Of a DNA stretch of 64,000 nucleotides, positions 26,936-35,590 are shown one piece after another; within the stretch, counting starts at the first letter, position 1; every line of letters starts with the position of its first letter. The DNA is from Actimicrobium antarcticum. Lineage in GTDB: Bacteria; Pseudomonadota; Gammaproteobacteria; Burkholderiales; Burkholderiaceae_D. The position numbers were made by a program, and so were the translations under genes. The notes beneath the pieces are model-generated. The model did no database searches, was not told where the DNA came from, and saw nothing but the letters and a program-made list of their open reading frames with translations. The stretch lies in NCBI RefSeq assembly GCF_039536745.1, contig NZ_BAAAZE010000008.1:930001-994000 (forward strand). The letters run 5' to 3'.

Positions 26936-28189
26936 ATGACTCATCGTTCCCCCACCGATATCAAGTCGGCCCAGCGCCGCAAAGTCCTCATGGGCCTGGC
27001 TGTTGCTTCTGCGCTGGCCTTGCCGGCCATGGGTTTTGCCCAGACACCGGCGACCGCGAAAATCAACACCACCAAGCTGGCCATCACCGATACCGAAGTC
27101 ACGGTCGGCCAGTTGCATTCGGCCACCGGCACGATGGCGATCAGCGAAACCGGCGCGATCCAGGCCGAACGCCTGGCCATCGATCAGATCAATGCGATGG
27201 GCGGCATCCTTGGTCGCAAGATCAAGGTGATCCAGGAAGACGGCGCCAGCGACTGGCCGACGTTTGCCGAAAAAGCCAAGAAGCTGCTCGAAAGCGACCG
27301 CGTCGCCGCCGTCTTCGGTTGCTGGACATCGGCGTCCCGCAAGGCCGTGCTGCCCGTGTTCGAAAAAGACAATGGCCTGCTGTACTACCCGACTTTCTAT
27401 GAAGGCCTGGAGCAATCCAAGAACGTGTTCTACACCGGTCAGGAAGCCACCCAGCAAGTGCTGGCCGGCCTCGACTGGATCGCCAAGGAGAAAAAAGCCA
27501 AGACCTACTTCCTGGTCGGCTCCGACTACATCTGGCCACGGACCTCCAACAAGATTGCCCGCAAACATATCGAGAACGTGATCAAGGGCTCGGTCGTTGG
27601 CGAAGAGTACTACCCGCTCGGCAACACCCAGTTCGGCTCGTTGATCAACAAGATCAAGCTGAAAAAACCGGACGTGATTTTTACTGACGTGGTCGGTGGC
27701 AGCAACGTCGCTTTCTACAAGCAGCTGAAAGCCGCCGGCGTCACCGCCAAGACCCAGAACGTGCTGACCATCTCGGTGACCGAAGATGAAATGCTCGGTA
27801 TCGGTGGCGAAAACATGGAAGGCTTCTATGCCTCGATGAAGTATTTCCAGAGCCTCGACAACGCCAACAACAAGAAATTTGTGGCCGACTTCAAGGCCAA
27901 ATACGGTGCCAATTCGGTCATGGGTGACGTGACCCAGGCGGGCTATCTGGGCCCATGGCTGTGGAAAGCCGCGGTCGAAAAAGCCGGCAGCTTCGATGTC
28001 GACAAAGTCATCGCCGCTTCCGCTGGCATCGAACTGAAGATGGCGCCAGAAGGCTACGTCAAGGTGCATGAAAACCATCACCTGTGGAGCAAGACCCGCA
28101 TTGGCCAGGCACAGAAAGACGGTCAGTTCAAAGTGGTCTACGAGTCAGGTCTGATCGAACCGAATCCGTTCCCTAAAGGCTATCAGTAA
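26936..28189 (+). CDS. urtA: Urea/short-chain amide ABC transporter substrate-binding protein
   Basis: A 417-aa periplasmic binding protein with an N-terminal signal containing an RR pair (SAQRRKVLMGLAVASALALP, cleavage near GFA-QT). The mature part (VGQLHSATGTMAISE, VFGCWTSASRKAVLP, LLYYPTFYEGLE, YIWPRTSNKIA) is diagnostic of the UrtA/FmdD/AmiC group of the hydrophobic-amino-acid transporter family. It binds urea or small amides; the two downstream amidases favour short-chain amides as a physiological ligand (FmdD-like). It is first gene of a long operon and has a strong ribosome-binding site (AAAGGAG). Confidence 0.88.
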   Translation: MTHRSPTDIKSAQRRKVLMGLAVASALALPAMGFAQTPATAKINTTKLAITDTEVTVGQLHSATGTMAISETGAIQAERLAIDQINAMGGILGRKIKVIQEDGASDWPTFAEKAKKLLESDRVAAVFGCWTSASRKAVLPVFEKDNGLLYYPTFYEGLEQSKNVFYTGQEATQQVLAGLDWIAKEKKAKTYFLVGSDYIWPRTSNKIARKHIENVIKGSVVGEEYYPLGNTQFGSLINKIKLKKPDVIFTDVVGGSNVAFYKQLKAAGVTAKTQNVLTISVTEDEMLGIGGENMEGFYASMKYFQSLDNANNKKFVADFKAKYGANSVMGDVTQAGYLGPWLWKAAVEKAGSFDVDKVIAASAGIELKMAPEGYVKVHENHHLWSKTRIGQAQKDGQFKVVYESGLIEPNPFPKGYQ

Positions 28190-28199
28190 CCAGAGCCTG

Positions 28200-28228
28200 G
28201 CCCGGGCACCGTCAGACGGTACCCGGGC
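28200..28228 (+). promoter_or_regulatory. Stable intercistronic hairpin after urtA
   Basis: GCCCGGG at 28200-28206 pairs with CCCGGGC at 28222-28228, with an inner ACCG/CGGT helix and a small loop. There is no T-run after it, so it is unlikely to be a full terminator. A hairpin here commonly protects the abundant binding-protein mRNA and lowers expression of the following permease genes. Confidence 0.6.
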
Positions 28229-28374
28229 TGTGTTCGGGCATGACTCAACCGGTTCATCGCAGGTCGACCTGACCGTGATGTACCGGGTTTTTGCACGAAA
28301 AAACACCGAATCACATGTCGAATCAGGCACCGATTCAAACACCGAATTTTTTACCAGCATCAACGGGAGTCACC

Positions 28375-29292
28375 ATGGAATGGTTATCTGAGTTTGGCGC
28401 CATCTTCGCGATGCAGGGCTTCAATGGCCTGTCCGTCTTTTGCGTGCTGTTACTGATGGCGCTGGGGCTGGCCATCATCTTCGGACAGATGGGCGTGATC
28501 AACATGGCGCATGGTGAATTCCTCACCATCGGCGCCTACATGACGTATTTGCTCTCGAGCCTTACAACCACCTACGCGCCGGCGTTCCAGCCCTACTATT
28601 TTTTTCTGGCGATCGTGTTGTCGTTTCTGGCTGCGTACGGCGTCGGGTATCTGACCGAGCGGCTGATGATCAGCCGCCTGTACAAACGCCCGCTCGACAC
28701 CTTGCTGGCGACCTGGGGCCTGAGTCTGCTGATGCAGCAAACCTTCCGTTCGATCTTTGGCGCCAAGGAAGTCAGCGCCACCTTGCCTGACTGGCTGATG
28801 GGGTCGTTCAAGCCGACCGAGAACATCGATATCCCGATCAATGGCGCGTTCATGATGTGCCTGACCGTGGTGATGACCGGCGGGATTTTCCTGTTGCTGT
28901 TTCGTTCGCGCTGGGGCTTGCAGGTGCGTGCCACGATGCAGAACCGGCTGATGAGTGGCGCGGTTGGCATCAACACCCGCAAGGTCGATCGCACCACCTT
29001 CGCACTCGGTTGCGGTGTAGCCGGAGTGGCCGGATCTGCCTTCACCACGATCGGTTCGACCGGCCCGACCAGCGGCTCGCTGTACATCGTCGATACCTTC
29101 CTGGTGGTGGTGTTCGGTGGTGCCCAGAGTCTGATTGGCACGATCGCATCGGCCTTCTCGATTGCGCAAACCCAGTCCACAGCGGAATTCTTTTTGTCCG
29201 GATCGATGGCCAAGGTGCTCACGTTATCGGCAGTGATCCTGATCCTGCTGATGCGTCCGCAAGGCCTGTTCTCCGCCAAGGTACGCAAATGA
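28375..29292 (+). CDS. urtB: Urea/amide ABC transporter permease 1
   Basis: A 305-aa LivH-type inner-membrane permease with about 8 hydrophobic segments. IIFGQMGVINMAHGEFLTIGAYMTY is the typical motif region and AGSAFTTIGSTGPTSGS is characteristic of UrtB. The start at 28375 (MEWLSEFG) follows CGGGAG; the frame extends upstream to 28291 without a better site. It pairs with UrtC as the membrane channel of the transporter. Confidence 0.88.
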   Translation: MEWLSEFGAIFAMQGFNGLSVFCVLLLMALGLAIIFGQMGVINMAHGEFLTIGAYMTYLLSSLTTTYAPAFQPYYFFLAIVLSFLAAYGVGYLTERLMISRLYKRPLDTLLATWGLSLLMQQTFRSIFGAKEVSATLPDWLMGSFKPTENIDIPINGAFMMCLTVVMTGGIFLLLFRSRWGLQVRATMQNRLMSGAVGINTRKVDRTTFALGCGVAGVAGSAFTTIGSTGPTSGSLYIVDTFLVVVFGGAQSLIGTIASAFSIAQTQSTAEFFLSGSMAKVLTLSAVILILLMRPQGLFSAKVRK

Positions 29293-29338
29293 TCGGCCTG
29301 CCGATCACCCAGGCGCCACCCCAATAAAAGGAAAACCC

Positions 29339-30520
29339 ATGAATACCTACTACGAAAAATTGCTGGGAGGACGGCAGGGCGCGATCGGCCTGCTGGTGCT
29401 GGGTGCACTGCTGATCGTGGTGTTCCCGTTACTGTTCGATAGCTTCCGTCTGAATCTGGTCGGCAAGTATCTGTCGTATGCCTTCGTTGCCGTCGGGCTG
29501 GTGCTGTGCTGGGGTTACGGCGGCATCCTGAGCCTGGGGCAGGGTGTGTTCTTCGGCGTCGGTGGCTATTGCATGGCGATGTTTTTGAAGCTCGAAGCCT
29601 CCGACCCGATCAGCACCAGGATCCAGTCGACACCCGGCATCCCCGACTTCATGGACTGGAACCAGATCACCTCGCTGCCGGCCATGTGGCAGCCGTTTCA
29701 CAGCCTTCCGCTGACGCTGTTGCTGGTGATCGCGGTACCTACGTTGCTGGCCTTCGTGATCGGCGTGGCGATGTTCAAGCGGCGCGTCGGCGATGTCTAT
29801 TTTTCGATCGTCACGCAAGCCATCGCCGCGATCCTGTCGATCCTGATCATCGGCCAGCAGGGCCTGACCGGTGGCGTCAACGGCATCACCGACCTGAAGA
29901 CCATGCTGGGCTGGGATATCCGTACCGACTCGGCCAAGCTGATCCTGTATTTCGTCAACGTCGGCCTGCTGCTGGTGTGCATCCTGATCGGCCGCTACAT
30001 CCTGACCTCCAAGCTGGGGCGCTTGCTGATGGCGATGCGCGACAAGGAAGAGCGGGTCCGTTTCTCGGGCTACGACGTGGCCAGTTTCAAGGTCTTCGTG
30101 TTCTGCGTGGCAGCGGCGTTTTCCGCCATCGGCGGCGCGATGTTCACGTTGCAGGTTGGCTTCATGTCGCCGTCCTTCGTCGGTATCGTGCCCTCGATCG
30201 AGATGGTGATCTACGCCGCAGTCGGTGGTCGCATGTCGCTGCTGGGCGCGGTCTACGGCACGCTGCTGGTGAACTTCGGCAAGACCTATTTTTCCGAAAC
30301 CTTCCCCGAGTTGTGGCTGTTTTTGATGGGCGGTTTGTTCATCGCGGTGGTGATGTATTTCCCGAACGGGATTGCCGGCCTGTATGAGAGTCATGGCCGT
30401 AAATACCTGGCCCGCTTGCTGCCTTCGGGACGCGCCAAAGCGAAAGCAACCGAGAAGAACGACACATCGCGCCAGTCCGCAGTCCCTGCAGAGGGTGTTT
30501 ACCTGGAGACCGCAAAATGA
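29339..30520 (+). CDS. urtC: Urea/amide ABC transporter permease 2
   Basis: A 393-aa LivM-type permease with about 10 hydrophobic segments. YGGILSLGQGVFFGVGGYCMAMF and the QQGLTGGVNGITDLK region identify UrtC. An AAAGGAAAA site precedes the ATG. The hydrophilic C-terminal tail of about 40 residues is lysine/alanine-rich. The stop overlaps the start of the next gene by 4 bp (ATGA), showing coupled translation with the ATPase. Confidence 0.88.
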   Translation: MNTYYEKLLGGRQGAIGLLVLGALLIVVFPLLFDSFRLNLVGKYLSYAFVAVGLVLCWGYGGILSLGQGVFFGVGGYCMAMFLKLEASDPISTRIQSTPGIPDFMDWNQITSLPAMWQPFHSLPLTLLLVIAVPTLLAFVIGVAMFKRRVGDVYFSIVTQAIAAILSILIIGQQGLTGGVNGITDLKTMLGWDIRTDSAKLILYFVNVGLLLVCILIGRYILTSKLGRLLMAMRDKEERVRFSGYDVASFKVFVFCVAAAFSAIGGAMFTLQVGFMSPSFVGIVPSIEMVIYAAVGGRMSLLGAVYGTLLVNFGKTYFSETFPELWLFLMGGLFIAVVMYFPNGIAGLYESHGRKYLARLLPSGRAKAKATEKNDTSRQSAVPAEGVYLETAK

Positions 30521-31284
30521 GCACCACACCGATCGGCGTAACCAATCCCCACCGTCCCGTGCTGGCCATCGAAGGCCTGACGGTTTCGTTCGATGGTTTC
30601 AAGGCAGTCGACAACCTGAACCTGTATGTCGGGCGCAATGAAGTCCACGTGGTGATCGGCCCGAACGGCGCCGGCAAGACCACCGTGCTGGATCTGATCT
30701 GCGGCAAGACGCCGTCGACCTCCGGCAGCATCCGCTTCAACGACCGCGAACTGACCAAAATGCGCGAATTCGACATCGTCCGCGCCGGCGTCGGCCGCAA
30801 GTTCCAGACCCCGTCGATCTACGAAAACCTGAGTGTCTACGAAAACCTGGAGATGTCGTTTCCGCGAGGCCGCTCGGTGTTTGGCGCGCTGGTTTTCAAT
30901 CGCTCGCCGGACGTGATCGCCCGGGTCAAGGAAGTCGCGGCGGAGATTTTCCTGGACGAGCAATTGCACCAGCAAGCCGACCTGCTGTCGCACGGCCAGA
31001 AGCAATGGCTGGAAATCGGCATGTTGCTGATGCAGGAACCGGAACTGCTGATGCTGGATGAACCGGTGGCCGGCATGAGCGTCTCCGAGCGCACCAAGAC
31101 CGCCGAACTGCTCGGCCGGATCAGCCAGGGCCGCTCGGTGCTGGTGATCGAACACGACATGGAATTTGTCAAAAGCATCGCGCACAAGGTGACCGTGCTG
31201 CATCAGGGAAAAGTGCTGGCCGAGGGCAGCATGGAATCGGTGCAGGCTAATCCGAAGGTCATCGAAGTGTATTTGGGCCATTGA
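30517..31284 (+). CDS. urtD: Urea/amide ABC transporter ATP-binding protein 1
   Basis: A 255-aa LivG-type ATPase. The Walker A is GPNGAGKTT near residue 49, the signature region is LSHGQKQWLEIGMLL, the Walker B is LLMLDEPVAGMS, and the switch His is in IEHDMEF. It couples ATP hydrolysis to uptake through UrtBC. The gene overlaps urtC by 4 bp. Confidence 0.9.
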   Translation: MSTTPIGVTNPHRPVLAIEGLTVSFDGFKAVDNLNLYVGRNEVHVVIGPNGAGKTTVLDLICGKTPSTSGSIRFNDRELTKMREFDIVRAGVGRKFQTPSIYENLSVYENLEMSFPRGRSVFGALVFNRSPDVIARVKEVAAEIFLDEQLHQQADLLSHGQKQWLEIGMLLMQEPELLMLDEPVAGMSVSERTKTAELLGRISQGRSVLVIEHDMEFVKSIAHKVTVLHQGKVLAEGSMESVQANPKVIEVYLGH

Positions 31285-31340
31285 AGTTGGGTCACTAAAG
31301 TTGTGTCATTAACTCGGCCTTGAAACCGACAGGAGAACCC

Positions 31341-32030
31341 ATGTTCAGCATCACGAATCTCGTATCCGGCTACGGCCAGAGCCAGGTCATCCACGACATC
31401 AACCTGAACGTCGAGAAGACCGAAATCGTCGCCATCATGGGCCGTAACGGCATGGGCAAGACGACGCTGTTCAAGACGCTGATGGGCGTGCTACCCAGGC
31501 GCAGCGGCAGCATCCGCATCGACGGCACCGAAATCGGTGCGATGGAAAGCTATCAGCGCGTTGAAAACGGTATTGCCTACGTACCGCAGGGCCGCATGAT
31601 TTTTTCCCACATGACCGTGCTGGAAAACATCCAGACCGGGCTGCCTGCCAAGGCCCGCGGCAAGGTGCCGGAGGAACTCTACGCGCTGTTCCCGGTGCTC
31701 TATGACATGCGTGGCCGCAAGGGCGGCAACCTGTCCGGCGGCCAGCAACAGCAGCTCGCGATTGCCCGTGCACTGGCCACCGAGCCAAAAGTGCTGTTGC
31801 TCGATGAACCGACCGAAGGCATCCAGCCATCGATCATCAAGGACATCGCTCGTAGCCTCAAAGAGATCCGCACGATGCGTCAGCTGACCATCATCGTCTC
31901 GGAGCAGGTATTGAGCTTTACGCTCGATATTGCCGACCGTTTCCTGGTGATCGACAAGGGCCGTTTCGTCTACGAAGACACGCGCGCCAATGTGGATGCA
32001 CCGACCATCAGCCGGTATTTGTCGGTGTAG
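31341..32030 (+). CDS. urtE: Urea/amide ABC transporter ATP-binding protein 2
   Basis: A 229-aa LivF-type ATPase: Walker A GRNGMGKTT, signature LSGGQQQQLAIARAL, Walker B VLLLDEPTEGIQPS, and a switch-region E-Q (VSEQVLSF), where UrtE proteins have Gln instead of His. The start at 31341 follows AGGAG; the extension to a TTG at 31320 is not needed. The last codons form the first unit of a 9-bp tandem repeat that continues past the stop. Confidence 0.9.
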   Translation: MFSITNLVSGYGQSQVIHDINLNVEKTEIVAIMGRNGMGKTTLFKTLMGVLPRRSGSIRIDGTEIGAMESYQRVENGIAYVPQGRMIFSHMTVLENIQTGLPAKARGKVPEELYALFPVLYDMRGRKGGNLSGGQQQQLAIARALATEPKVLLLDEPTEGIQPSIIKDIARSLKEIRTMRQLTIIVSEQVLSFTLDIADRFLVIDKGRFVYEDTRANVDAPTISRYLSV

Positions 32031-32066
32031 TTGGTGTAGTTGGTGTAGTTGGTGTAGTTGGTGTTA
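32022..32066. repeat. 9-bp tandem repeat TTGGTGTAG at the urtE stop
   Basis: Five units: TCGGTGTAG (containing the urtE stop codon), three perfect TTGGTGTAG, and TTGGTGTTA. Each unit supplies a TAG in the same frame, so slippage here would not change the protein. Confidence 0.85.
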
Positions 32067-32124
32067 GTCGACAGCATCTGATGCACACGATTTAGTTGCA
32101 CACAATTTGATTGAAGGAGTTTGC

Positions 32125-33147
32125 ATGAGACACGGTGATATTTCCAGCAGCAACGACAGCGTCGGCGTCGCAGTCGTCAACTACAAGATGCCACGCCTGC
32201 ACACCCGTGCCGAGGTGCTTGAGAACGCCCGCAAGATCGGCGACATGCTGATAGGCATGAAGACCGGCCTGCCCGGCATGGACCTGGTGATTTTTCCGGA
32301 GTATTCGACCCACGGCATCATGTACGACCCGCAGGAAATGTACGACACCGCCTCGACCATCCCGGGCGACGAGACCGACATTTTCGCCGCCGCCTGCATC
32401 AAGGCCAATGTCTGGGGCGTGTTCTCGATCACCGGCGAACGGCATGAAGCGCATCCGGACAAGGCGCCGTACAACACCCTGATCCTGATGAACAACAAGG
32501 GCGAGATCGTGCAGAAGTACCGCAAGATCATGCCGTGGACACCGATCGAAGGCTGGTATCCGGGCGACACGACGTATGTCTGCGACGGCCCGAAGGGATT
32601 GAAGATCAGCCTGATCATTTGCGACGACGGCAACTATCCCGAAATCTGGCGCGACTGCGCCATGAAAGGCGCCGAGCTGATCATTCGCTGCCAGGGCTAC
32701 ATGTATCCCTCCAAGGAACAGCAAATCATGGTGTCGAAGGCGATGGCGTTCATGAACAACGTCTACGTCGCGGTGGCCAACGCCACCGGTTTCGACGGCG
32801 TGTATTCGTACTTTGGCCACTCGGCCCTGATCGGCTACGACGGTCGCACGCTGGGAGAATGCGGCACCGAAGAAATGGGCATCAACTACGCCGAAATGTC
32901 GGTCAGCAGCATCCGCGACGCGCGCCGCCACGGCCAGTCGCAGAACCATCTCTACAAGCTGCTGCACCGTGGTTACACCGGCACCATCAATTCCGGCGAA
33001 GACCCGGCCGGTGTGGCGGATTGCCCGTTCGATTTCTACAAGACCTGGGTCAACGACCCGCAAGCCGCCCGCGTGCAATCGGAAGCGCTCACGCGCACCA
33101 CGGCCGGCACACCGGAATGCCCGATTCCCGGTATCCCGAACACCTGA
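32125..33147 (+). CDS. amiE: Aliphatic amidase
   Basis: A 340-aa nitrilase-superfamily amidase (EC 3.5.1.4) that hydrolyses short aliphatic amides such as acetamide to acid and ammonia. It is nearly collinear with Pseudomonas AmiE from MRHGDISSSND onward. The Glu-Lys-Cys triad is visible as E59 (FPEYS), the Lys in QKYRKIMPW and the Cys in LIICDDGNYPEIWRD. The start at 32125 has GAAGGAG; a frame extension to 32107 is ignored. The C-terminus lacks a few residues found in Pseudomonas. It follows the transporter genes, so imported amide would be used as a nitrogen or carbon source. Confidence 0.93.
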   Translation: MRHGDISSSNDSVGVAVVNYKMPRLHTRAEVLENARKIGDMLIGMKTGLPGMDLVIFPEYSTHGIMYDPQEMYDTASTIPGDETDIFAAACIKANVWGVFSITGERHEAHPDKAPYNTLILMNNKGEIVQKYRKIMPWTPIEGWYPGDTTYVCDGPKGLKISLIICDDGNYPEIWRDCAMKGAELIIRCQGYMYPSKEQQIMVSKAMAFMNNVYVAVANATGFDGVYSYFGHSALIGYDGRTLGECGTEEMGINYAEMSVSSIRDARRHGQSQNHLYKLLHRGYTGTINSGEDPAGVADCPFDFYKTWVNDPQAARVQSEALTRTTAGTPECPIPGIPNT

Positions 33148-33172
33148 CTTTTTCTGCCCAAGGAGAATCGCG

Positions 33173-33427
33173 ATGATTGGCTTCATGCACTACAACAAAT
33201 TCGGCACAGCCGGTTTCACTGACAGTGGCAAGGCGCGCTGCGCCAGCTCGGTACAAACCTGCCCGGTTTGCCTGCTCTCGTACACCGCCTCCGGCGGCGT
33301 GCTGCCGGACGGCACCGTCCTGCAGCAGGACGAGTGGGTCAAGCTGGTCTGCACCACCATCAAGGATGACACGGTCAGCGGCGGCTATCAGGCGGGCTGT
33401 GTGGCCGGTGCGTTTCCGGCGTCCTGA
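33173..33427 (+). CDS. Small cysteine-containing protein between amiE and fmdA
   Basis: An 84-aa protein (MIGFMHYNKFGTAG start) with a clear AAGGAG site 8 bp upstream, lying 25 bp after amiE in the same direction. It has five Cys (23, 30, 33, 60, 76), of which TCPVC could be a metal- or redox-active pair. No signal peptide or membrane segment is visible. The family is not recognised. Position inside the amide operon suggests an accessory role, for example with the amidases or a metal. Confidence 0.65.
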   Translation: MIGFMHYNKFGTAGFTDSGKARCASSVQTCPVCLLSYTASGGVLPDGTVLQQDEWVKLVCTTIKDDTVSGGYQAGCVAGAFPAS

Positions 33428-33501
33428 TTTAGCGTTTTTTTTGACTGCCCTGATCTGATTTGCGTCATTTGTCACGCATCACCCAACAAGGAGGAGAAAC
33501 C

Positions 33502-34683
33502 ATGCAGCATTTCACCATCAAGCCGGGCGTACCACTGGCCGAGCAACCCGAACTGGGCCACAACCGCTGGCATCCGGATATTCCGTTCCTCTCGCGCGTC
33601 AAGCCGGGCGAAGAAATCATCATCGAGTCGCTCGACTTCCTCGATGGCCAGATCCATGACAACGATGATGTCGCCGATGTCCGCGACGTCGACCTGACCC
33701 GCGCCCATCCGCTGACCGGTCCGTTCTACATCGAAGGCGCCGAGCCGGGCGACTTGCTGGTGGTCGACCTGCTCGACATCAAGCCGATCACGCCAGTGGG
33801 TTTTTCGGGTGTGTTTGCGAAGTCCAACGGTGGCGGTTTTCTGGCCGACTATTTTCCTGAGCCCGCCAAGGCGATCTGGGACCTGAAGGGCCTGTACGCG
33901 ACCTCGCGCCACATCCCGGGCGTGCGCATTGCCGGCCTGACCCATCCCGGCCTGATGGGCTGTTTGCCATCGATGGATTTGCTCAACGAATGGAATCGCC
34001 GCGAAGCGCCACTGGCCAAGCTCGGCCTGGCCAAACCACCGGACCCGAAGACCGCCGTGCTGCGTGGCGTGACCGGTTCGGCCTTTGACCGCATGGCCGC
34101 CGAAGCTGCCCGTACCGTGCCGCCACGCGAGCATGGCGGCAATACCGACATCAAGGATCTGTCCTCGGGCACGCGGATTTTCTTCCCGGTCTACGTCAAG
34201 GGTGCAGGCTTCTCGATGGGCGACTTGCACTTCTCGCAGGGCGATGGCGAAATCGGTTTTTGCGGCGCAATCGAGATGGATGGCGCGACCCATGTGGCAT
34301 TCGACCTGATCAAGGGCGGCATGGCCAAGTACGGCCTGACCGCACCGATCTTTTTGCCTAGCGTGGTCAAGCCGCACTACAGCAAATACATCACCTTCGA
34401 AGGCATCAGCGTCGAGAACGGCAAGAACTACTACCTCGATGCGACGGTCGCGTATCGTCAGGCCTGCCTGAAGGCGATCGATTACCTGACCCGCTTCGGC
34501 TACACCGGGCCACAAGCCTACATGCTGCTGACCGCAGCGCCGGTCGAAGGCCGCATCGGCGGCATCGTTGATATTCCGAACTGCGCCTGCACGGTGTCGA
34601 TCCCGACCGAGATTTTCGATCAGGACATCACGCCCAAGGGCATGCTGAATGACCTGGCGCACTGGGGTCGGAAGCAGCCGTAG
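33502..34683 (+). CDS. fmdA: Formamidase / acetamidase
   Basis: A 393-aa protein of the FmdA_AmdA family, which hydrolyses formamide to formate and ammonia (EC 3.5.1.49). The sequence from MQHFTIKPGVPLAEQPELGHNRWHP through DNDDVADVRDVDL, HPGLMGCLPS and MGDLHFSQGDGEIGFCGAIEMDG matches formamidases such as that of Methylophilus. The start at 33502 has a very strong AAGGAGGAG site. It is unrelated in fold to AmiE, so the operon carries two different amidases, likely with different preferences (formamide against acetamide and longer). Confidence 0.92.
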   Translation: MQHFTIKPGVPLAEQPELGHNRWHPDIPFLSRVKPGEEIIIESLDFLDGQIHDNDDVADVRDVDLTRAHPLTGPFYIEGAEPGDLLVVDLLDIKPITPVGFSGVFAKSNGGGFLADYFPEPAKAIWDLKGLYATSRHIPGVRIAGLTHPGLMGCLPSMDLLNEWNRREAPLAKLGLAKPPDPKTAVLRGVTGSAFDRMAAEAARTVPPREHGGNTDIKDLSSGTRIFFPVYVKGAGFSMGDLHFSQGDGEIGFCGAIEMDGATHVAFDLIKGGMAKYGLTAPIFLPSVVKPHYSKYITFEGISVENGKNYYLDATVAYRQACLKAIDYLTRFGYTGPQAYMLLTAAPVEGRIGGIVDIPNCACTVSIPTEIFDQDITPKGMLNDLAHWGRKQP

Positions 34684-34753
34684 CAGGCACAGACATGCAC
34701 GTCTTGCGGCGGGGTCTCCGACCCTGCCGCGTCATTTTTTCAAGGAAATCATC

Positions 34754-35053
34754 ATGCCGTTCTATGACATCCACTGCAGCGAATGCGAAGGCATCTTCGA
34801 GCGCATGCTCAAGGTCACCGCACTGCATACCGAGATCGAATGCCCGTACTGCAAACAGCAAACCATCGCCCGTCCGGCACTCAATGCCTCGCGCGTGAGC
34901 TTGCAGGTGACCGATACCTGGAAGCCGCGCACCGGTGCCGAACGACTGGCCGGCAATGGTGTGGCGGGGCAGGGCACGAGCACGCGGCGGATTCGCAATA
35001 GCGTGCTGCATAACTGCAAGGGGCATAGCTGCAGTATTTGCGAGTTGCCTTGA
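34754..35053 (+). CDS. fmdB: FmdB-family zinc-ribbon protein
   Basis: A 99-aa protein. The N-terminal 45 residues are an FmdB zinc ribbon (MPFYDIHCSECEGIFE, then ECPYCKQ), giving two Cys-x2-Cys pairs. In Methylophilus FmdB is proposed to act on expression or activity of the amide system. The C-terminal part has three more Cys (HNCKGHSCSICELP), suggesting a second metal site. AAGGAA precedes the ATG at 34754. It is the last gene of the amide operon. Confidence 0.85.
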   Translation: MPFYDIHCSECEGIFERMLKVTALHTEIECPYCKQQTIARPALNASRVSLQVTDTWKPRTGAERLAGNGVAGQGTSTRRIRNSVLHNCKGHSCSICELP

Positions 35054-35590
35054 GCAACAATGTTGTCGAATTTTGCCGCTAGCCCGGGCGGATTGAAAAA
35101 TTCTTGGAGCACTCGTTCTGTAGGTTAGGTGGCGTAGTCAGACCTTTCGAGGTGGGCGTCGGACAGCAAGCACGGTGACGATGACGTTGCCGAATCGTAG
35201 GTTGGGCTGCGAAGCCCAACATGCGTCAAGCTTCCTGTGAAGTTGTTATACGGTCGTCGGTAGCGCTCCGACGCATCAAACCAGGTGCTGCCCGACAGAG
35301 GCAAACTGCTTTCGCTCGCATCGAGCGCATACGGAATTTGACGCATGTTGGGCTTGGCAGCCCAACCTACGGCCGGTGGTTTGTGGTGGTCAAGTAATTT
35401 CGGACACAACGATAGGTTCTTTTTCTGTGTGGTGAAATTTTCGGTTCGACGAATACCTTGAAGGGGCTGGCCGCTAAGCCCGGCATGCGTCGCCATCGGA
35501 AAATGGTTGTAAAGATCTACGAGGTTGCCGGACCGCTGCTGGCCTTTGCAGTTCAACTCACGGGCCTGATTCCTTGTTCGTATCAGGCGA
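35054..35590. other. Intergenic region containing a dispersed inverted-repeat element
   Basis: There are 537 bp with no supported gene. It contains the 34-bp-arm inverted repeat at 35196-35371 and, outside it, no recognisable promoter or RNA gene. Confidence 0.5.
35196..35371. repeat. Inverted-repeat element with CGTAGGTTGGGCT arms
   Basis: The left arm 35196-35229 and right arm 35338-35371 are reverse complements with one mismatch, around a loop of 108 bases. The arm sequence is the same as the outer arms of the element at 16910-17880, so this is a dispersed family. Each arm itself contains the short palindrome TTGGGCTnCnAAGCCCAA. Such units resemble non-autonomous repeats. Confidence 0.8.
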
